NCBI GenBank assembly: GCA_001898225.1
Contig: MKTJ01000085.1
Span: 113,916-177,915 of the forward strand
Direction: 5' to 3'
Length of the DNA: 64,000 nucleotides
DNA from: Chloroflexi bacterium 54-19
GTDB lineage: Bacteria > Chloroflexota > Chloroflexia > Chloroheliales > Chloroheliaceae
Below the pieces are notes generated by a model. That model was not told the origin of the DNA and ran no database searches. It saw only the letters and a program-made list of their open reading frames with translations. The position numbers were made by a program, and so were the translations under genes. Positions 32,537 through 42,453 of the stretch are shown here, one piece after another (the first letter of the stretch is position 1; every line of letters starts with the position of its first letter).

Positions 32537-34048
32537 ATGAGTACGAACCCTTACGCGGTGCGTATGACTGGGATTGTCAAAGGTTTTAACGGTATCCCGG
32601 TACTTCGAGATGTAGATTTTTCGCTGCTTAAAGGTGAAGTCCATGCCCTGGTCGGCGGTAACGGGGCCGGTAAATCTACCCTTATGAAAATCCTGGAAGG
32701 GGTCTATCTCGCGGACGCAGGCCAGATCGAGGTAAACGGCCAGGTCGTGCGGATCAACTCGCCTGAAGACGCCCGCGCCCTGGGTATTGCCATGATTTTC
32801 CAGGAATTTAGCCTGATTCCGACCCTAACCGTGGCCCAGAATATTTTTCTTACCCGCGAACCGCGCGACCGCTTCCGGCTTTTGAACGACCGCGAGGCTG
32901 AAAAGAGGGCAAGCGAAATTTTTAAGGAAATGGGCGTAGAGATTGACCCGGCTACCCTGGTCGGCAACCTCAGCACCGGCTACTGGCAGTTGACCGAAAT
33001 CGCCAAAGCCCTCTCTCACGACGCCAGCATTTTGATTATGGATGAGCCGACCGCCTCCCTCACCACCCAGGAGACGGAGGCCCTCTTTGCCCTGGTCAGG
33101 CGGCTTCAGGCCAGGGGCATTTCGATCATTTATATCTCGCACCGCATGGAGGAGATTTACCAGATTGCGGACCGGCTGACGGTCTTACGGGATGGCCGCC
33201 TGGTTATCACCGAGGAAGCCGCTCGCTTACCCATGCGCGAACTGATCGAGCATATTATCGGCGGCAAAATGGAGCAAGCCTTCGAGTGGAAGGAGCGCCA
33301 GGTTAACTACGACAGCACGCCGCTCTTGGAAGTGCGCCACCTGCGGCGGGGCCGCCGGTTGCAGGATGTCAGCTTTAAGCTCTATCCGGGTGAAATCCTG
33401 GGACTGGCCGGCCTGATGGGGAGCGGCCGGACCGAGCTGGCCCGCGCCCTGTTCGGAATTGACCCGGTGGAAAGCGGCGAAATTTTGGTGCGCGGCCAGC
33501 CGGTGACGATTCGCAGCCCCAAAACCGCACTTAATCCTGATGTAGGCATTTGCCTGATCCCTGAAGACCGGCGCAACCAGGGGCTGGTCCTCGACCACAC
33601 GGTTAAAGACAACCTGCTCTTACCCCTGCTTAAAAAGTTAGACCGTTTTGGCCTGGTGGACGACCAGAAAGGCAATGAACTGGTCGAGTCCTACGTTAAA
33701 AGCCTGCGCATCAAAACCGATTCGATCTACAAGCGGGCGCGTTTTCTATCGGGCGGCAACCAGCAGAAGGTGGTAATCGCCAAATGGTTGGCAGCCGACC
33801 CGGACATTCTAATCATGGACGAACCGACGGCGGGCGTTGACATTGGCGCGAAGACTGAAATCCTGGACATTATCCGCAAGCTGGCCGATAGCGGCAAAGG
33901 AGTGATGGTTATCTCTTCCGAGCTAACCGAAATCCTCGCCGTTAGCGACCGGGTGCTGGTTATGCGCAACGGCCGGTCCAAAATGGAGCTTGCCCGCCGG
34001 GAAATTCATACAGAACAGGAGTTACACAATGTCGTCCAGAGCGCCTGA
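32537..34048 (+). CDS. CUT2 sugar ABC transporter ATPase (RbsA/MglA-like, two domains)
   Basis: The 503-residue protein consists of two fused ATPase domains. The first has Walker A GGNGAGKST and the signature LSTGYWQLTEIAKAL, with Walker B LIMDEPTAS. The second has the degenerate Walker A region GLMGSGRTELAR, the signature LSGGNQQKVVIAKWL, and LIMDEPTAG. This asymmetry is normal for RbsA-type ATPases. It energises import through the permease encoded next, whose gene overlaps its end by 20 bases. Confidence 0.95.
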   Translation: MSTNPYAVRMTGIVKGFNGIPVLRDVDFSLLKGEVHALVGGNGAGKSTLMKILEGVYLADAGQIEVNGQVVRINSPEDARALGIAMIFQEFSLIPTLTVAQNIFLTREPRDRFRLLNDREAEKRASEIFKEMGVEIDPATLVGNLSTGYWQLTEIAKALSHDASILIMDEPTASLTTQETEALFALVRRLQARGISIIYISHRMEEIYQIADRLTVLRDGRLVITEEAARLPMRELIEHIIGGKMEQAFEWKERQVNYDSTPLLEVRHLRRGRRLQDVSFKLYPGEILGLAGLMGSGRTELARALFGIDPVESGEILVRGQPVTIRSPKTALNPDVGICLIPEDRRNQGLVLDHTVKDNLLLPLLKKLDRFGLVDDQKGNELVESYVKSLRIKTDSIYKRARFLSGGNQQKVVIAKWLAADPDILIMDEPTAGVDIGAKTEILDIIRKLADSGKGVMVISSELTEILAVSDRVLVMRNGRSKMELARREIHTEQELHNVVQSA

Positions 34049-35093
34049 ACCCGAAAAAGGAGCCGGAGAAAGCCTGGGAGCAGGCCCGGTCACTACCGAG
34101 CAGCCGGTAGCTGGTACCCAGGCTCCCCTCCAGTTACATCCCGGCCGCTTCTCTGCCTGGCGAAACCGGTTCGATTGGCGCCAATACGTGGTCTATTTCG
34201 GGTTCGTGATCATTTTTATCGTCTTTTCGATTACCCTGGGCGGTTCCGGTTTCTTAACCAGTAACAACCTGCTGAACATCGTCAGCCAGACAGCCACCAT
34301 CTCGGTAATGGCTGTTGCCATGACTTTCGTCATTTCGGGCGGGGAGATTGACTTATCGGTTGGTTCGGTAGCCGGGTTGGCTTCGGTGACAGCCGCCATG
34401 GCCGTGCGGGATTACGGCCTTTTTGCCGGAATCCTGGCCGGGCTGGCTACCGGGGCTTTAGTGGGCGCCTTCAACGGCACCCTGGTTACCCGAATCGGTA
34501 TTCCTTCTTTTCTGGTGACCCTGGGTACCCTCGGCATCGCGAACGGCTTCGCCCAGTGGATTACTAATACTGCCCCGGTGCCGATCCTGAACGACACCTA
34601 CAACGGTATTTTTGGGTCGGGGCAACTTGGTCCGATTCCGGCGCTTTTGATCTGGACCCTGGTCGCCCTGGGAATTGGACACCTGGTTTTACGAAAAACG
34701 CCCTACGGCCGCCAGGTCCTTGCCACGGGTGGCAACGAGGCAGCGGCCCGGTTCAGCGGGGTAAAGACCCGCAACATCAAACTGATTGCCCTGACGGTTT
34801 CCGGCATGGTAGCAGCCCTGGCCGGCATGCTCTACGCCGGGCGGCTGCACTCCGGCCGCTTCCAGTGGGGCCAGGGCGACGAATTATCGGTAATCGCCGC
34901 CGTTATTTTAGGTGGCACCAGCCTGTTCGGTGGCAGCGGTTCGATTGTCGGCGCGGTGGTCGGCTCGTTAATGATCGGCTTGATCAACAACGGCCTGATA
35001 TTGATGGGGCTGGATTTCAGCCAGCAATTAATCATTCGCGGAGCAATCATCATCCTGGCGGTGGCATTGGCCCGGCGACGGCCGGGGTCGTAG
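34029..35093 (+). CDS. CUT2 sugar ABC transporter permease (RbsC-like)
   Basis: The 354-residue protein has a polar N-terminal tail of about 50 residues. About ten hydrophobic segments with the RbsC family motifs follow: SGGEIDLSVGSVAGL, NGTLVTRIGIPSFLVTLGT, GGNEAAARFSGV and VILGGTSLFGGSGSIVGAVV. ATG at 34029 is chosen because ACAGGAG stands about 9 bases before it; an in-frame TTG at 33990 lies deeper in the ATPase gene. It forms the membrane channel of the CUT2 importer. Confidence 0.93.
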   Translation: MSSRAPEPEKGAGESLGAGPVTTEQPVAGTQAPLQLHPGRFSAWRNRFDWRQYVVYFGFVIIFIVFSITLGGSGFLTSNNLLNIVSQTATISVMAVAMTFVISGGEIDLSVGSVAGLASVTAAMAVRDYGLFAGILAGLATGALVGAFNGTLVTRIGIPSFLVTLGTLGIANGFAQWITNTAPVPILNDTYNGIFGSGQLGPIPALLIWTLVALGIGHLVLRKTPYGRQVLATGGNEAAARFSGVKTRNIKLIALTVSGMVAALAGMLYAGRLHSGRFQWGQGDELSVIAAVILGGTSLFGGSGSIVGAVVGSLMIGLINNGLILMGLDFSQQLIIRGAIIILAVALARRRPGS

Positions 35094-35183
35094 GAAAGGT
35101 CGGTCACCCAGGGCTGACCCGGTGCCCCAAGGAATAACCGGGGTAATATTTTCAAATTTTTGAGGATTTTTGAGGAGGTTCAG

Positions 35184-37304
35184 ATGACACACCAGCAAGC
35201 AGTTGGTGCCACAGCTTTACATAATCGTATCGCTAAACCGATTGAGGCCGGTAATCACCAGTTCCGCATTGACGGGAAGGTGGCCGAGGTCTATGGCGGG
35301 GCGGTTCATTACTGGCGTTTGGAGCGCGAAAAATGGGGCAAAATCCTGGATGAAGTGGCCGCGATGGGATTTACGACCATCTCGATCTATATCCCCTGGG
35401 AAGTCCATGAGATCGAGCGAGGCAAGTTCGATTTTAGCGGCAACAAAGATATTGACGCCTTCCTGACCATGATCGAGGAACGCGATATGAATATCGTGGT
35501 GCGGCCCGGCCCTCAGATCAACTCGGAACTGACCTGGTTCGGTTACCCCTTGCGCATCCTGGCCGACCCGGAAATCCAGGCCCTTAACGCCCAGGGCACT
35601 AAAGCGGTGCTAACCCAGGTGCCCCGCCCGATTCCGGCCGTCAGTTACGCGGCCGACAAGTTTTTCGATGAAACGGCCCTCTGGTATGACGCCATTTGCG
35701 AAATCCTGGCCCGGCACGCTTACCCCAAAGGCCGGTTGGTCGCAGCCCAGGTGGATAACGAGATGGCCTTCTTCTTCCACGTCAACGCCTACGCCTGCGA
35801 CTTCCACCCGTCTGCGATCAGAAACTTCCAGGCTTTCCTGAAAAAAAAGTACGGCTCTATCGAGACTTTGAACGAGACTTACCGCCAGAATTACCCTTCG
35901 TTTAGCGAGATAGATGCCCCACGCCAGTTCCGAGCCACTAAAAAGGAAGAAATTCCTTATTATACCGATTGGGTGGAATACCGGGAAGTTTACCTGGTGA
36001 ACTGTATTGATCGCCTGGCTAAGATGCTGCGAGAGCGCGGCTTGCAGGACATCGCCCTCTTCCACAACTACCCGCACCCGCTGGGGCCGGGCGGCGCAGT
36101 CAGCGGGTTCACTACCCCCTTTAACCTGATGGGACTTGAAGAGGTGGTAGATTTCGTCGGGTTCGACATTTATTCGCGCAAAGAACTCTACAACCACGTT
36201 AAGACGGTCGCTTCCTACGTTACCGGGACCAGCCGCTTTCCCTATATTCCCGAATTTATTGCCGGCGTCTGGCCCTGGTATCTGAATCCCGGCGAGTTGT
36301 ACGACGAGGAGTTCGTGACCAAAGCGGCTCTCATGCACGGCATCAAGGGCTTCAGCCGCTATATGCTGGTAGAGCGGGACCGCTGGCTCGATTCCCCGAT
36401 CCGGCGGGACGGTCGGGTCCGGCAGGACCATGCCGCAATGTTCGGCTCGGCTAACCGGGTGCTGAAAGAAACCGGCTGGTCTGAAGTGCGGCGGCAGGCT
36501 GATGTGCTGCTGCTGGCCAACCGTGATTACGACCGGCTGGCCGCTGCCAGCGTACTGGTCTCGTTCCCCGGCGACTTTTTGGAGACGCCGACCACCTTTT
36601 CCGAGTACCCCACCTTCATGACTGTTTCCGAAAAGACCCTCGGTTTCCAGGAGCCGGTCCAACTGGTCCGCTCCGATTGGTTCGAGGAGGCTTATAACGG
36701 CCTGACCGCTACCGGCTACGCTTTTATTATTTCGGACACGGCCCTTGCGCCGGACCGCTGGCAGCAATACAAGGTGATCGTGTTGAATTCGTATGAATAT
36801 TTGAGGGGATCTTTGCAGCGCGATCTGCTGGAATTTGCCCGAAGTGGTGGGACGGTGGTGCTTGGCCCCCGCCTGCCCGAACTGGACGAACGGATGCAGC
36901 CGGATAACACCCTGGCCTCGGCCCTCAAAGAGCTGAATGGAGAGCAAGCGGCCAGCGGCGCGACCATTTACCGGCTGGGCCAGGGCCAGGTCGTCCACCT
37001 GGGCAGCCAGGCTAAGATGGCCGAAGTTCTTGAAGGCGCTCTGCAAGGGTTGGAACTGGCCCGCTTTACGCGCAATGATGCCCGGCTTGACGTGGCTATT
37101 CATCGGCCGGTGGACGGTTCCGGGCGGCGGCTCGTCTTTGTTGCCAACCCCACGGCCGATCAGATTGAGGCTGAAATAACGTTGGATTTTGACCTTAAAG
37201 GTGTCCGGGAAGTCTGGGAAGGCCGGAAAGCGCGGGTAGATGGCCGTACCTTGCGGGAGACCCTACCGGCGTACACAATCAGAATTTACGCCTGCGAAGC
37301 GTAG
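35184..37304 (+). CDS. Glycoside hydrolase, GH35-type beta-galactosidase
   Basis: The 706-residue protein opens with the GH35 TIM-barrel hallmark: FRIDGKVAEVYGGAVHYWRL, TISIYIPWEVHE and IVVRPGPQINSEL. The acid/base is Glu193 in AAQVDNEM, and the likely nucleophile is Glu357 in YIPEFIAGVW. A beta-rich C-terminal domain follows. There is no signal peptide, so it acts inside the cell on imported di- or oligosaccharides. TGAGGAGGTTCAG directly precedes ATG 35184, which is preferred to the TTG at 35160. The preceding CUT2 importer and the GH127 remnant nearby suggest plant galactoside or arabinoside use. The substrate is inferred. Confidence 0.85.
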   Translation: MTHQQAVGATALHNRIAKPIEAGNHQFRIDGKVAEVYGGAVHYWRLEREKWGKILDEVAAMGFTTISIYIPWEVHEIERGKFDFSGNKDIDAFLTMIEERDMNIVVRPGPQINSELTWFGYPLRILADPEIQALNAQGTKAVLTQVPRPIPAVSYAADKFFDETALWYDAICEILARHAYPKGRLVAAQVDNEMAFFFHVNAYACDFHPSAIRNFQAFLKKKYGSIETLNETYRQNYPSFSEIDAPRQFRATKKEEIPYYTDWVEYREVYLVNCIDRLAKMLRERGLQDIALFHNYPHPLGPGGAVSGFTTPFNLMGLEEVVDFVGFDIYSRKELYNHVKTVASYVTGTSRFPYIPEFIAGVWPWYLNPGELYDEEFVTKAALMHGIKGFSRYMLVERDRWLDSPIRRDGRVRQDHAAMFGSANRVLKETGWSEVRRQADVLLLANRDYDRLAAASVLVSFPGDFLETPTTFSEYPTFMTVSEKTLGFQEPVQLVRSDWFEEAYNGLTATGYAFIISDTALAPDRWQQYKVIVLNSYEYLRGSLQRDLLEFARSGGTVVLGPRLPELDERMQPDNTLASALKELNGEQAASGATIYRLGQGQVVHLGSQAKMAEVLEGALQGLELARFTRNDARLDVAIHRPVDGSGRRLVFVANPTADQIEAEITLDFDLKGVREVWEGRKARVDGRTLRETLPAYTIRIYACEA

Positions 37305-37326
37305 CTAGAGTTGGAGAAAAATACTT

Positions 37327-38142
37327 ATGCTATTTTCAAATGTGTTGATGTCCGATATAGACGTAAACCACTGGCGTAACTTTCAGTCGCTGCTGCTTGA
37401 ATCGGCCAAAGGCAAGCGCCGGATCATCCTTATTCACGAAAACGGCGAATTGCTCAAAGCGGTCCACTCCCAGCGGGCCGAAATTGTCTGCCAGGTTGAA
37501 CGGGTGGACGACCCTCAGGCCGTGGCTAAACAGGTCTACCACGACAACGAAGGTAAAGCCGATTTTGTGCTGGTTTTCGAGCGGAATGCGGTTGACCGCT
37601 ACACCGCCCAGTTCCAGGATAGCTGGAACCCTGACGAAGACCTCGACGCTTTCGAGCATCGCCAGTTCGCCCTGCTGGACCAATACCAGGACGGCATCGT
37701 GACTTACCCGCGCCCGGCCCGCGAAACCCTCGGCTTACAGTGGCGGGTCGGGGCCAGTTATGACGCGGTCCAGGCGGCGGTCAACAACTTCATCCCGGCC
37801 GACTCGACGGTCGTCTTTGGCGTATTCGAGGGCGAGGCGCTCTGGGCTACCCTGGTGCTGCACTTTGATGCCGACCACAAGGCTTCGGTTGTCACCACGG
37901 TTGACCCTTCCCAATTATCTGCCACCCGTGACGACCGGGAAACCATCGCGAAAGAGGTGGTAACCTGGGCGGACCGGACGTACGGGCCTTGCTCAATCGG
38001 CCTGTTCACCGACCTTGACAGCGCCCGGTCCTTTATTGCCAGTCAGGATAAACCAGCCGCCCTGCGCGACCTGTTAAGCAGCGGTAAGCTGCTGGTCAAG
38101 GCGTTGCCGGAAGCGCTTACCCAATCTTTCGCCGTCGCGTAA
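37327..38142 (+). CDS. Protein of unknown function in the sugar operon
   Basis: The 271-residue soluble protein begins 22 bases after the glycosidase gene and is certainly co-transcribed with it. I do not recognise the family. It is acidic and mixed alpha/beta, with segments such as RRIILIHENGELLKAVHSQR, STVVFGVFEGEALWATLVLH and TYGPCSIGLFTDLDSARSFI. No signal peptide, membrane span or nucleotide-binding motif is visible. Its codon use looks like its neighbours'. It could be an accessory or sensing protein of the pathway; this is only a context guess. Confidence 0.7.
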   Translation: MLFSNVLMSDIDVNHWRNFQSLLLESAKGKRRIILIHENGELLKAVHSQRAEIVCQVERVDDPQAVAKQVYHDNEGKADFVLVFERNAVDRYTAQFQDSWNPDEDLDAFEHRQFALLDQYQDGIVTYPRPARETLGLQWRVGASYDAVQAAVNNFIPADSTVVFGVFEGEALWATLVLHFDADHKASVVTTVDPSQLSATRDDRETIAKEVVTWADRTYGPCSIGLFTDLDSARSFIASQDKPAALRDLLSSGKLLVKALPEALTQSFAVA

Positions 38143-38154
38143 GCCCAAAAGGAA

Positions 38155-38231
38155 TGTTATCCCGAACGAATTGAAGGAACTCTGGCCCGTTGGACAACGG
38201 CAGGGAGACTCCTCGTTAGCTCGGAGAGACA
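38155..38231. repeat. Interspersed repeat, copy 1
   Basis: The unit runs from TGTTATCCCGAACGAATTGA to CTCGGAGAGACA, with imperfect terminal inverted repeats (TGT-CCGA-AA-GA). It resembles the element at 57301-57409, sharing the CGAA-TGAAG-AA core. Such units are common non-coding repeats that sometimes read as CHxERSEES in translation. Confidence 0.6.
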
Positions 38232-38279
38232 ATTCTCCAGGTGTACTCGGATAAATGGAGAAACTTAAACTAAGAAAGC

Positions 38280-38826
38280 TTATTCGCTGATCCAGATCCG
38301 CATTCCGCCTGTTTCGCGCTGGTCCCAGGCGAAGTAGGGAATAGCGGTGAAGGGAATAACTTTTCGGGCGGGGTGAGCGGAGTATTCCGGTAGAGTGGTT
38401 CGTCCCAACCGACCGGGTCAGGCGCAGTCGCGGTGCCTTCGACAACCGGAACCATCCCAACCAGCAAAGCCGTGTCAAAGCGGCTTTGCAACTCACTTTT
38501 CAGGGGCAGGGCAAGCCGCTGCTACGAAGGCAGCGGATTGTCGGCCGTTTCCAGGTAGAAAACCAGCGGTTCGCGTTCTAAAGCCGTGCACCCGGCGTCC
38601 TCGTTGACGCTCGGGTGCGCGTAAGTTCCTCAGGCCGCCCTATCCGGTTCGAGGCTTACCTTGTTGCCGTTCTGCCACAGGTGATTAACCAGGGCATAAC
38701 CTTTGTTTAATTCAAAGGAGACTTCCTGGCCGTTGACACCTGGGCCGGCTTCTTTTGACCAGGCCGGTAGGCGTAACTTCAGGGAGTCATTCCTGGAAAC
38801 TATTCGCGGCTGCGAAAGTACTCAAA
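38280..38826 (-). pseudogene. Remnant of a GH127-type beta-L-arabinofuranosidase (C-terminal part)
   Basis: The minus strand, read in three frames, gives the end of a GH127 enzyme: LKLRLPAWSKEAG, then VNGQEVSFELNKGYALVNHL, AHPSVNEDAGCTALEREPLV with FYLETADN, and finally IPYFAWDQRETGGMRIWISE before a stop at 38280. In-frame stops occur after EPDRAA and after DNPLPS, and at least two frameshifts lie near 38400 and 38350. The N-terminal catalytic domain is gone. It lies next to a GH35 operon on the other strand. Confidence 0.7.
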
Positions 38827-38909
38827 ACCAGGGGTAAGATAGCCCATAATTTTGGGAATATCTATTATCATAGCAGACTAACACCCTTAAAAAATTGGCC
38901 TGCTGACTA

Positions 38910-41354
38910 TCAGGTTGTAGGAGCGGGACTTTCTAGAATTTCACGGATTTTTGTCAAAAGGGTTTTCCTGGTGAAAGGTTTTTCGATAAAAGTCCTGGGA
39001 TCCATAATGTTGTTGTCACTGTCACACCTGGCGATTTCCCCGGTATAGCCGGACATGTAGGCAATCCGTAGGTCGGGTCGGAGGTGGCGCAACCGGGCCG
39101 CTAACTCGCGCCCACTCATGGCGGGCATTATGATGTCGGTCAAGACGAGATGGATTGTTTCCGGTTGATTTTTCACAATCGAGATAGCTTCTTCCGGTCG
39201 GCCCGTCGCCAGCACCCGGTAGCCGCTTAGTTCCAGCAACGAACCGGCTACCTCCCGCAACATTTCATCGTCCTCCACCAGTAGAATGGTTTCGGAACCG
39301 TGGCTGATTTCGATCGGCTTATATGGCGGTTCCTCCGCCACGATCGTTTCATGCACCACCGGCAGGTAAATTTTAAAGGTGGTGCCGACCTCTACTTCGC
39401 TATAGACATTGATAAAGCCGCCGCTTTGCTTCACGATACCGTAGACTGTGGATAGGCCCAAGCCGGTCCCTTTGCCCAGGTCTTTGGTGGTGAAGAACGG
39501 CTCGAAGATGTGGGATTGGGTTTTCTTACTCATACCGCAGCCGTTATCGGTGACGGCCAGCATAATATAATGGCCTGGTCTGGCTTCGAAATGGTTCCCG
39601 GCATAAGCTTCCTCCAGTTCTACCTGCTTGGTTTCCAAAATTAGCTGGCCCCCGTGGGGCATGGCATCGCTGGAATTTATCGCCAGGTTCAACAGGATTT
39701 GCTCAAGCTGGATAGGGTCGGCCTTCAGCATACCAATGGCTGGTTGCAATTTTACAACCACCTCAATATTTTCGCGAATAACCCTTTTCAAAAGCTGGTA
39801 AATATTCTCGACCAGCTGGTTCAAGTCTACCAGCTTAGGCTGCAAGACCTGGCTGCGGCTGAAAGCCAGCAACTGGTGAGTTAAAGCGGCCGCCCGGTCC
39901 ACCCCTTTGCGGATTTCCTCCAGGCTTTGCGCCAGCGGGTTGGCAGGGTCGAGTTGGTTCATTACCAGCTCGGTATAGCCCATTATCCCGGTCAGGATAT
40001 TGTTAAAATCGTGGGCGACGCCCCCGGCCAACCGACCAATAGCCTCCATTTTCTGGGCCTGCCGGAGTTGTTCGCGAGTCTGCTGCAAAGCTTCCTCGGA
40101 CTGGCGGCGTTCGGTCAGGTCCAGCATGGCCCCGACCATCCTGACCGGTATCCCTGTCTGGTTGTGGATAATATGGCCCCGGTCGAGGATATAGCCGTAA
40201 GAACCATCTTCCCTGGCAAACCGGTACTCGGCAGACCAGAACTCATCTCCTTTTTCGATAGCCTGCCAGATACCGGCGGCTACTCTCGCGCGGTCGGCAG
40301 GGTGAACGAAGCCAAGCCACCACTCATATTGCGAAAGTATCCCGGTCCCAGTTTGCGCGTGCTTGCCGGGCTGTTGAAATTTTTGAATGTTTTCATTCCA
40401 CCAGATTTCACCGCTCAGAATATTCCAGTCCCAGATAATATCGCTGGTGGCGCGGGCCACCAGGATAAAGCGTTCCTTGGTCTGCCGGAGCAATTCCTCG
40501 GCCGCTTTTCGTTCGGTAATGTCGAGGAAAGTAACCACAGCCCCAATGACCTGGCCTTCCCGACTGACCGGGTAGGACCAGTATTCCGCCGGGAAGCTGG
40601 TGCCATCAGCCCGCCACAGCACTTCCGTGTCGATGTGGTAGCCCTCATTGCGGTAAAAAGCCTGGTAAATCTGGCATTCCTCCTGGGAACAAGGGGTGCC
40701 GTTCGGCTTGGTGTGGTGTATCAGGGCGTGCATGTTTTTGCCGATAAGCTGTCTAGGGTCCTTATAGCCCAGGAGCCGGGTGCAGGCCAGATTGCTAAAA
40801 GTGCAATTCCCCGCTAGATCCACCCCATAAATGCCTTCTGCCGTCGATTCCAGGAGAAGCTGGCCCTGGTCCTGGCTGGCACGCCGGGCTTTCTCGGCCT
40901 TTATGCGCTCGGTAATGTCCCGCCCAATCACGGAAGCACCAAATATTTTGCCGGTGCGATCCTTCAATGGAGAGACGCTAAGGGAAATAAATACCCGCCG
41001 CCCATCTTTGGTGACGCGGACAGTTTCGTGCTGTTCGATAATCTCACCCTGTTTTAACCGGGCTAAAATGGCCGGGATTTCCTCTTTCAATTCCGGCGGA
41101 GTGATAAAGGAAATATGGCGGCTAATCGCTTCCTGGGCGCTGTAGCCATAAAGCTTTTCGGCCCCTTTATTCCAGCTTACGATCTTGCCGTCCAGGTCCC
41201 AGCTGATGATGGCGTCCTGGGAGAACTGGACGATGGCGGCCAGTCGGATCAAGCTTTGCTCGATTTGCGTTGGTTCGCAATTATCGACGGATAGCCCAGC
41301 AAAACCAATTGGTTTGGCCGCTTCCTTTTTTTTATGATTTTCTAAATTCATCAC
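38910..41354 (-). CDS. Hybrid sensor histidine kinase with three PAS domains
   Basis: The 814-residue soluble protein has three PAS segments (about 25-150, 160-290 and 295-430), each ending in a DITERK/DLTERR signature. The second contains CSQEECQIY and may carry a special ligand. A HisKA core follows with the phosphoacceptor in GVAHDFNNILTGI, an ATPase domain (DNGCGMS, then GTGLGLSTVYGIVK), and a C-terminal receiver with Asp in LVLTDIIMP. There is no membrane span. No partner regulator lies next to it on this strand; the downstream side is a glycosidase remnant. Confidence 0.92.
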   Translation of the reverse strand: MMNLENHKKKEAAKPIGFAGLSVDNCEPTQIEQSLIRLAAIVQFSQDAIISWDLDGKIVSWNKGAEKLYGYSAQEAISRHISFITPPELKEEIPAILARLKQGEIIEQHETVRVTKDGRRVFISLSVSPLKDRTGKIFGASVIGRDITERIKAEKARRASQDQGQLLLESTAEGIYGVDLAGNCTFSNLACTRLLGYKDPRQLIGKNMHALIHHTKPNGTPCSQEECQIYQAFYRNEGYHIDTEVLWRADGTSFPAEYWSYPVSREGQVIGAVVTFLDITERKAAEELLRQTKERFILVARATSDIIWDWNILSGEIWWNENIQKFQQPGKHAQTGTGILSQYEWWLGFVHPADRARVAAGIWQAIEKGDEFWSAEYRFAREDGSYGYILDRGHIIHNQTGIPVRMVGAMLDLTERRQSEEALQQTREQLRQAQKMEAIGRLAGGVAHDFNNILTGIMGYTELVMNQLDPANPLAQSLEEIRKGVDRAAALTHQLLAFSRSQVLQPKLVDLNQLVENIYQLLKRVIRENIEVVVKLQPAIGMLKADPIQLEQILLNLAINSSDAMPHGGQLILETKQVELEEAYAGNHFEARPGHYIMLAVTDNGCGMSKKTQSHIFEPFFTTKDLGKGTGLGLSTVYGIVKQSGGFINVYSEVEVGTTFKIYLPVVHETIVAEEPPYKPIEISHGSETILLVEDDEMLREVAGSLLELSGYRVLATGRPEEAISIVKNQPETIHLVLTDIIMPAMSGRELAARLRHLRPDLRIAYMSGYTGEIARCDSDNNIMDPRTFIEKPFTRKTLLTKIREILESPAPTT

Positions 41355-41760
41355 TTTTATAACCCTTTTTCCAGGACTTTTTAGGTTGCTTGTAGTTTTT
41401 AAATTCAGTTGGAAAGGAGATTGGTTGTTTTTGAGAAGTTAGTGCAGCACCAGGATAGGGAGAGATCCTCAATTGAATGCCCGGGAAATAACCCCCGGCC
41501 ATTCCAGTAAATCATTCTCTTTGCATATGTCCCAGGAAAAGTTTTTCCGGCCAGTTTCAAATCCGCAATCCATCATCGCTCATCAGGGATATTATTCGGT
41601 CTAAACCTTTGGGATGTAATAGGGAGATTTCTGAATTTTATAGGAACATTTTCCGGTATTAGGAAATAAATTTTGCGGAATTGAAAAAACCAGGGGCGGG
41701 AATCGCTAATTCGAGGGTAAATCTTTGCTTTGATTCGCCAAATTTACGGCCAATTAAACT
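41355..41760. other. Intergenic region, 406 bases
   Basis: It separates two minus-strand transcription units. I see no gene, RNA or strong hairpin. Confidence 0.5.
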
Positions 41761-42453
41761 CTATTCGTCCTGACTGAATAACCCCATGTGAGCAACGTAA
41801 CGGACCAACCCGGCCCCATCGGATATACCGAGTTGTTCCATTAGCTGTGCCCGGTAGGTATCGAAGGTCTTGACACTGATGCTCAATTTTTCCGCAATCT
41901 GTTTGCGGGTATAGCCCAAGGCTAGCAGTTGCAGAATTTCAAGCTGGCGCGGGGTCAGGCGTTCAACCGGCCGGATCTCGCCGTTGCCTCGCGTAGCGTA
42001 GTCAGCCGCGATAAACTTGGCGACAGCCGGGCTGAGATAGGTCTCGTCCCTGGTAGCGGCCTTGATAGCTATTTCCAGTTCGACCGGGTTGGAGTTTTTC
42101 AACAGGTAGCCAACCGCGCCTGCCCGCAAAGCTCGCCTGGCATACTCGGCGCTGGCATGCATCGAGAGGATGATTACCCGCACAGTTGGAAATTCCTGGG
42201 CAATCCTGGCGGTCGTTTCCAGGCCGTTTAGGCCCGGCATAGCCACATCCATCAGCACCACATCAGGCCGGTGCAAGGCAATTAAATTGAGAGCTTCAAG
42301 CCCGTCGCTGGCCTCAGCCACCACCTCAATACCCAATTCCCGCAATAAAGTACGAAACCCGGCGCGAACCAGGGCGTGGTCGTCAGCCAGCAAGACTCGA
42401 ATTATTTCCATGGTGTCTTCTTTTTCTAGCACAAATTCCTGTAACTCTCGCAT
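41761..42453 (-). CDS. NarL/LuxR-type response regulator
   Basis: The 230-residue protein has a receiver (VLLADDHALVRAGF, Asp in VLMDVAMPG, Lys in YLLKNSNP) and a LuxR HTH (LTPRQLEILQLLALGYTRKQ, then SVKTFDTYRAQLMEQL). The ATG at 42453 overlaps the stop codon of the kinase (TAATG), which argues for coupled translation. An internal ATG at 42411 (MEIIRVLLADD) would match the start of the paralogue at 25104 better. It is the partner of the kinase at 42453-44219. Confidence 0.92.
   Translation of the reverse strand: MRELQEFVLEKEDTMEIIRVLLADDHALVRAGFRTLLRELGIEVVAEASDGLEALNLIALHRPDVVLMDVAMPGLNGLETTARIAQEFPTVRVIILSMHASAEYARRALRAGAVGYLLKNSNPVELEIAIKAATRDETYLSPAVAKFIAADYATRGNGEIRPVERLTPRQLEILQLLALGYTRKQIAEKLSISVKTFDTYRAQLMEQLGISDGAGLVRYVAHMGLFSQDE

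Noticed and set aside
35610..37103. 497-codon frame antisense to the GH35 glycosidase
   Set aside because: It is a long shadow of a GC-rich gene. The GH35 frame has catalytic motifs and a ribosome site, and the antisense frame has none.
39927..40817. 296-codon frame antisense to the PAS-rich kinase
   Set aside because: It lies entirely inside a gene with clear PAS and kinase domains. The antisense translation shows no domain pattern.
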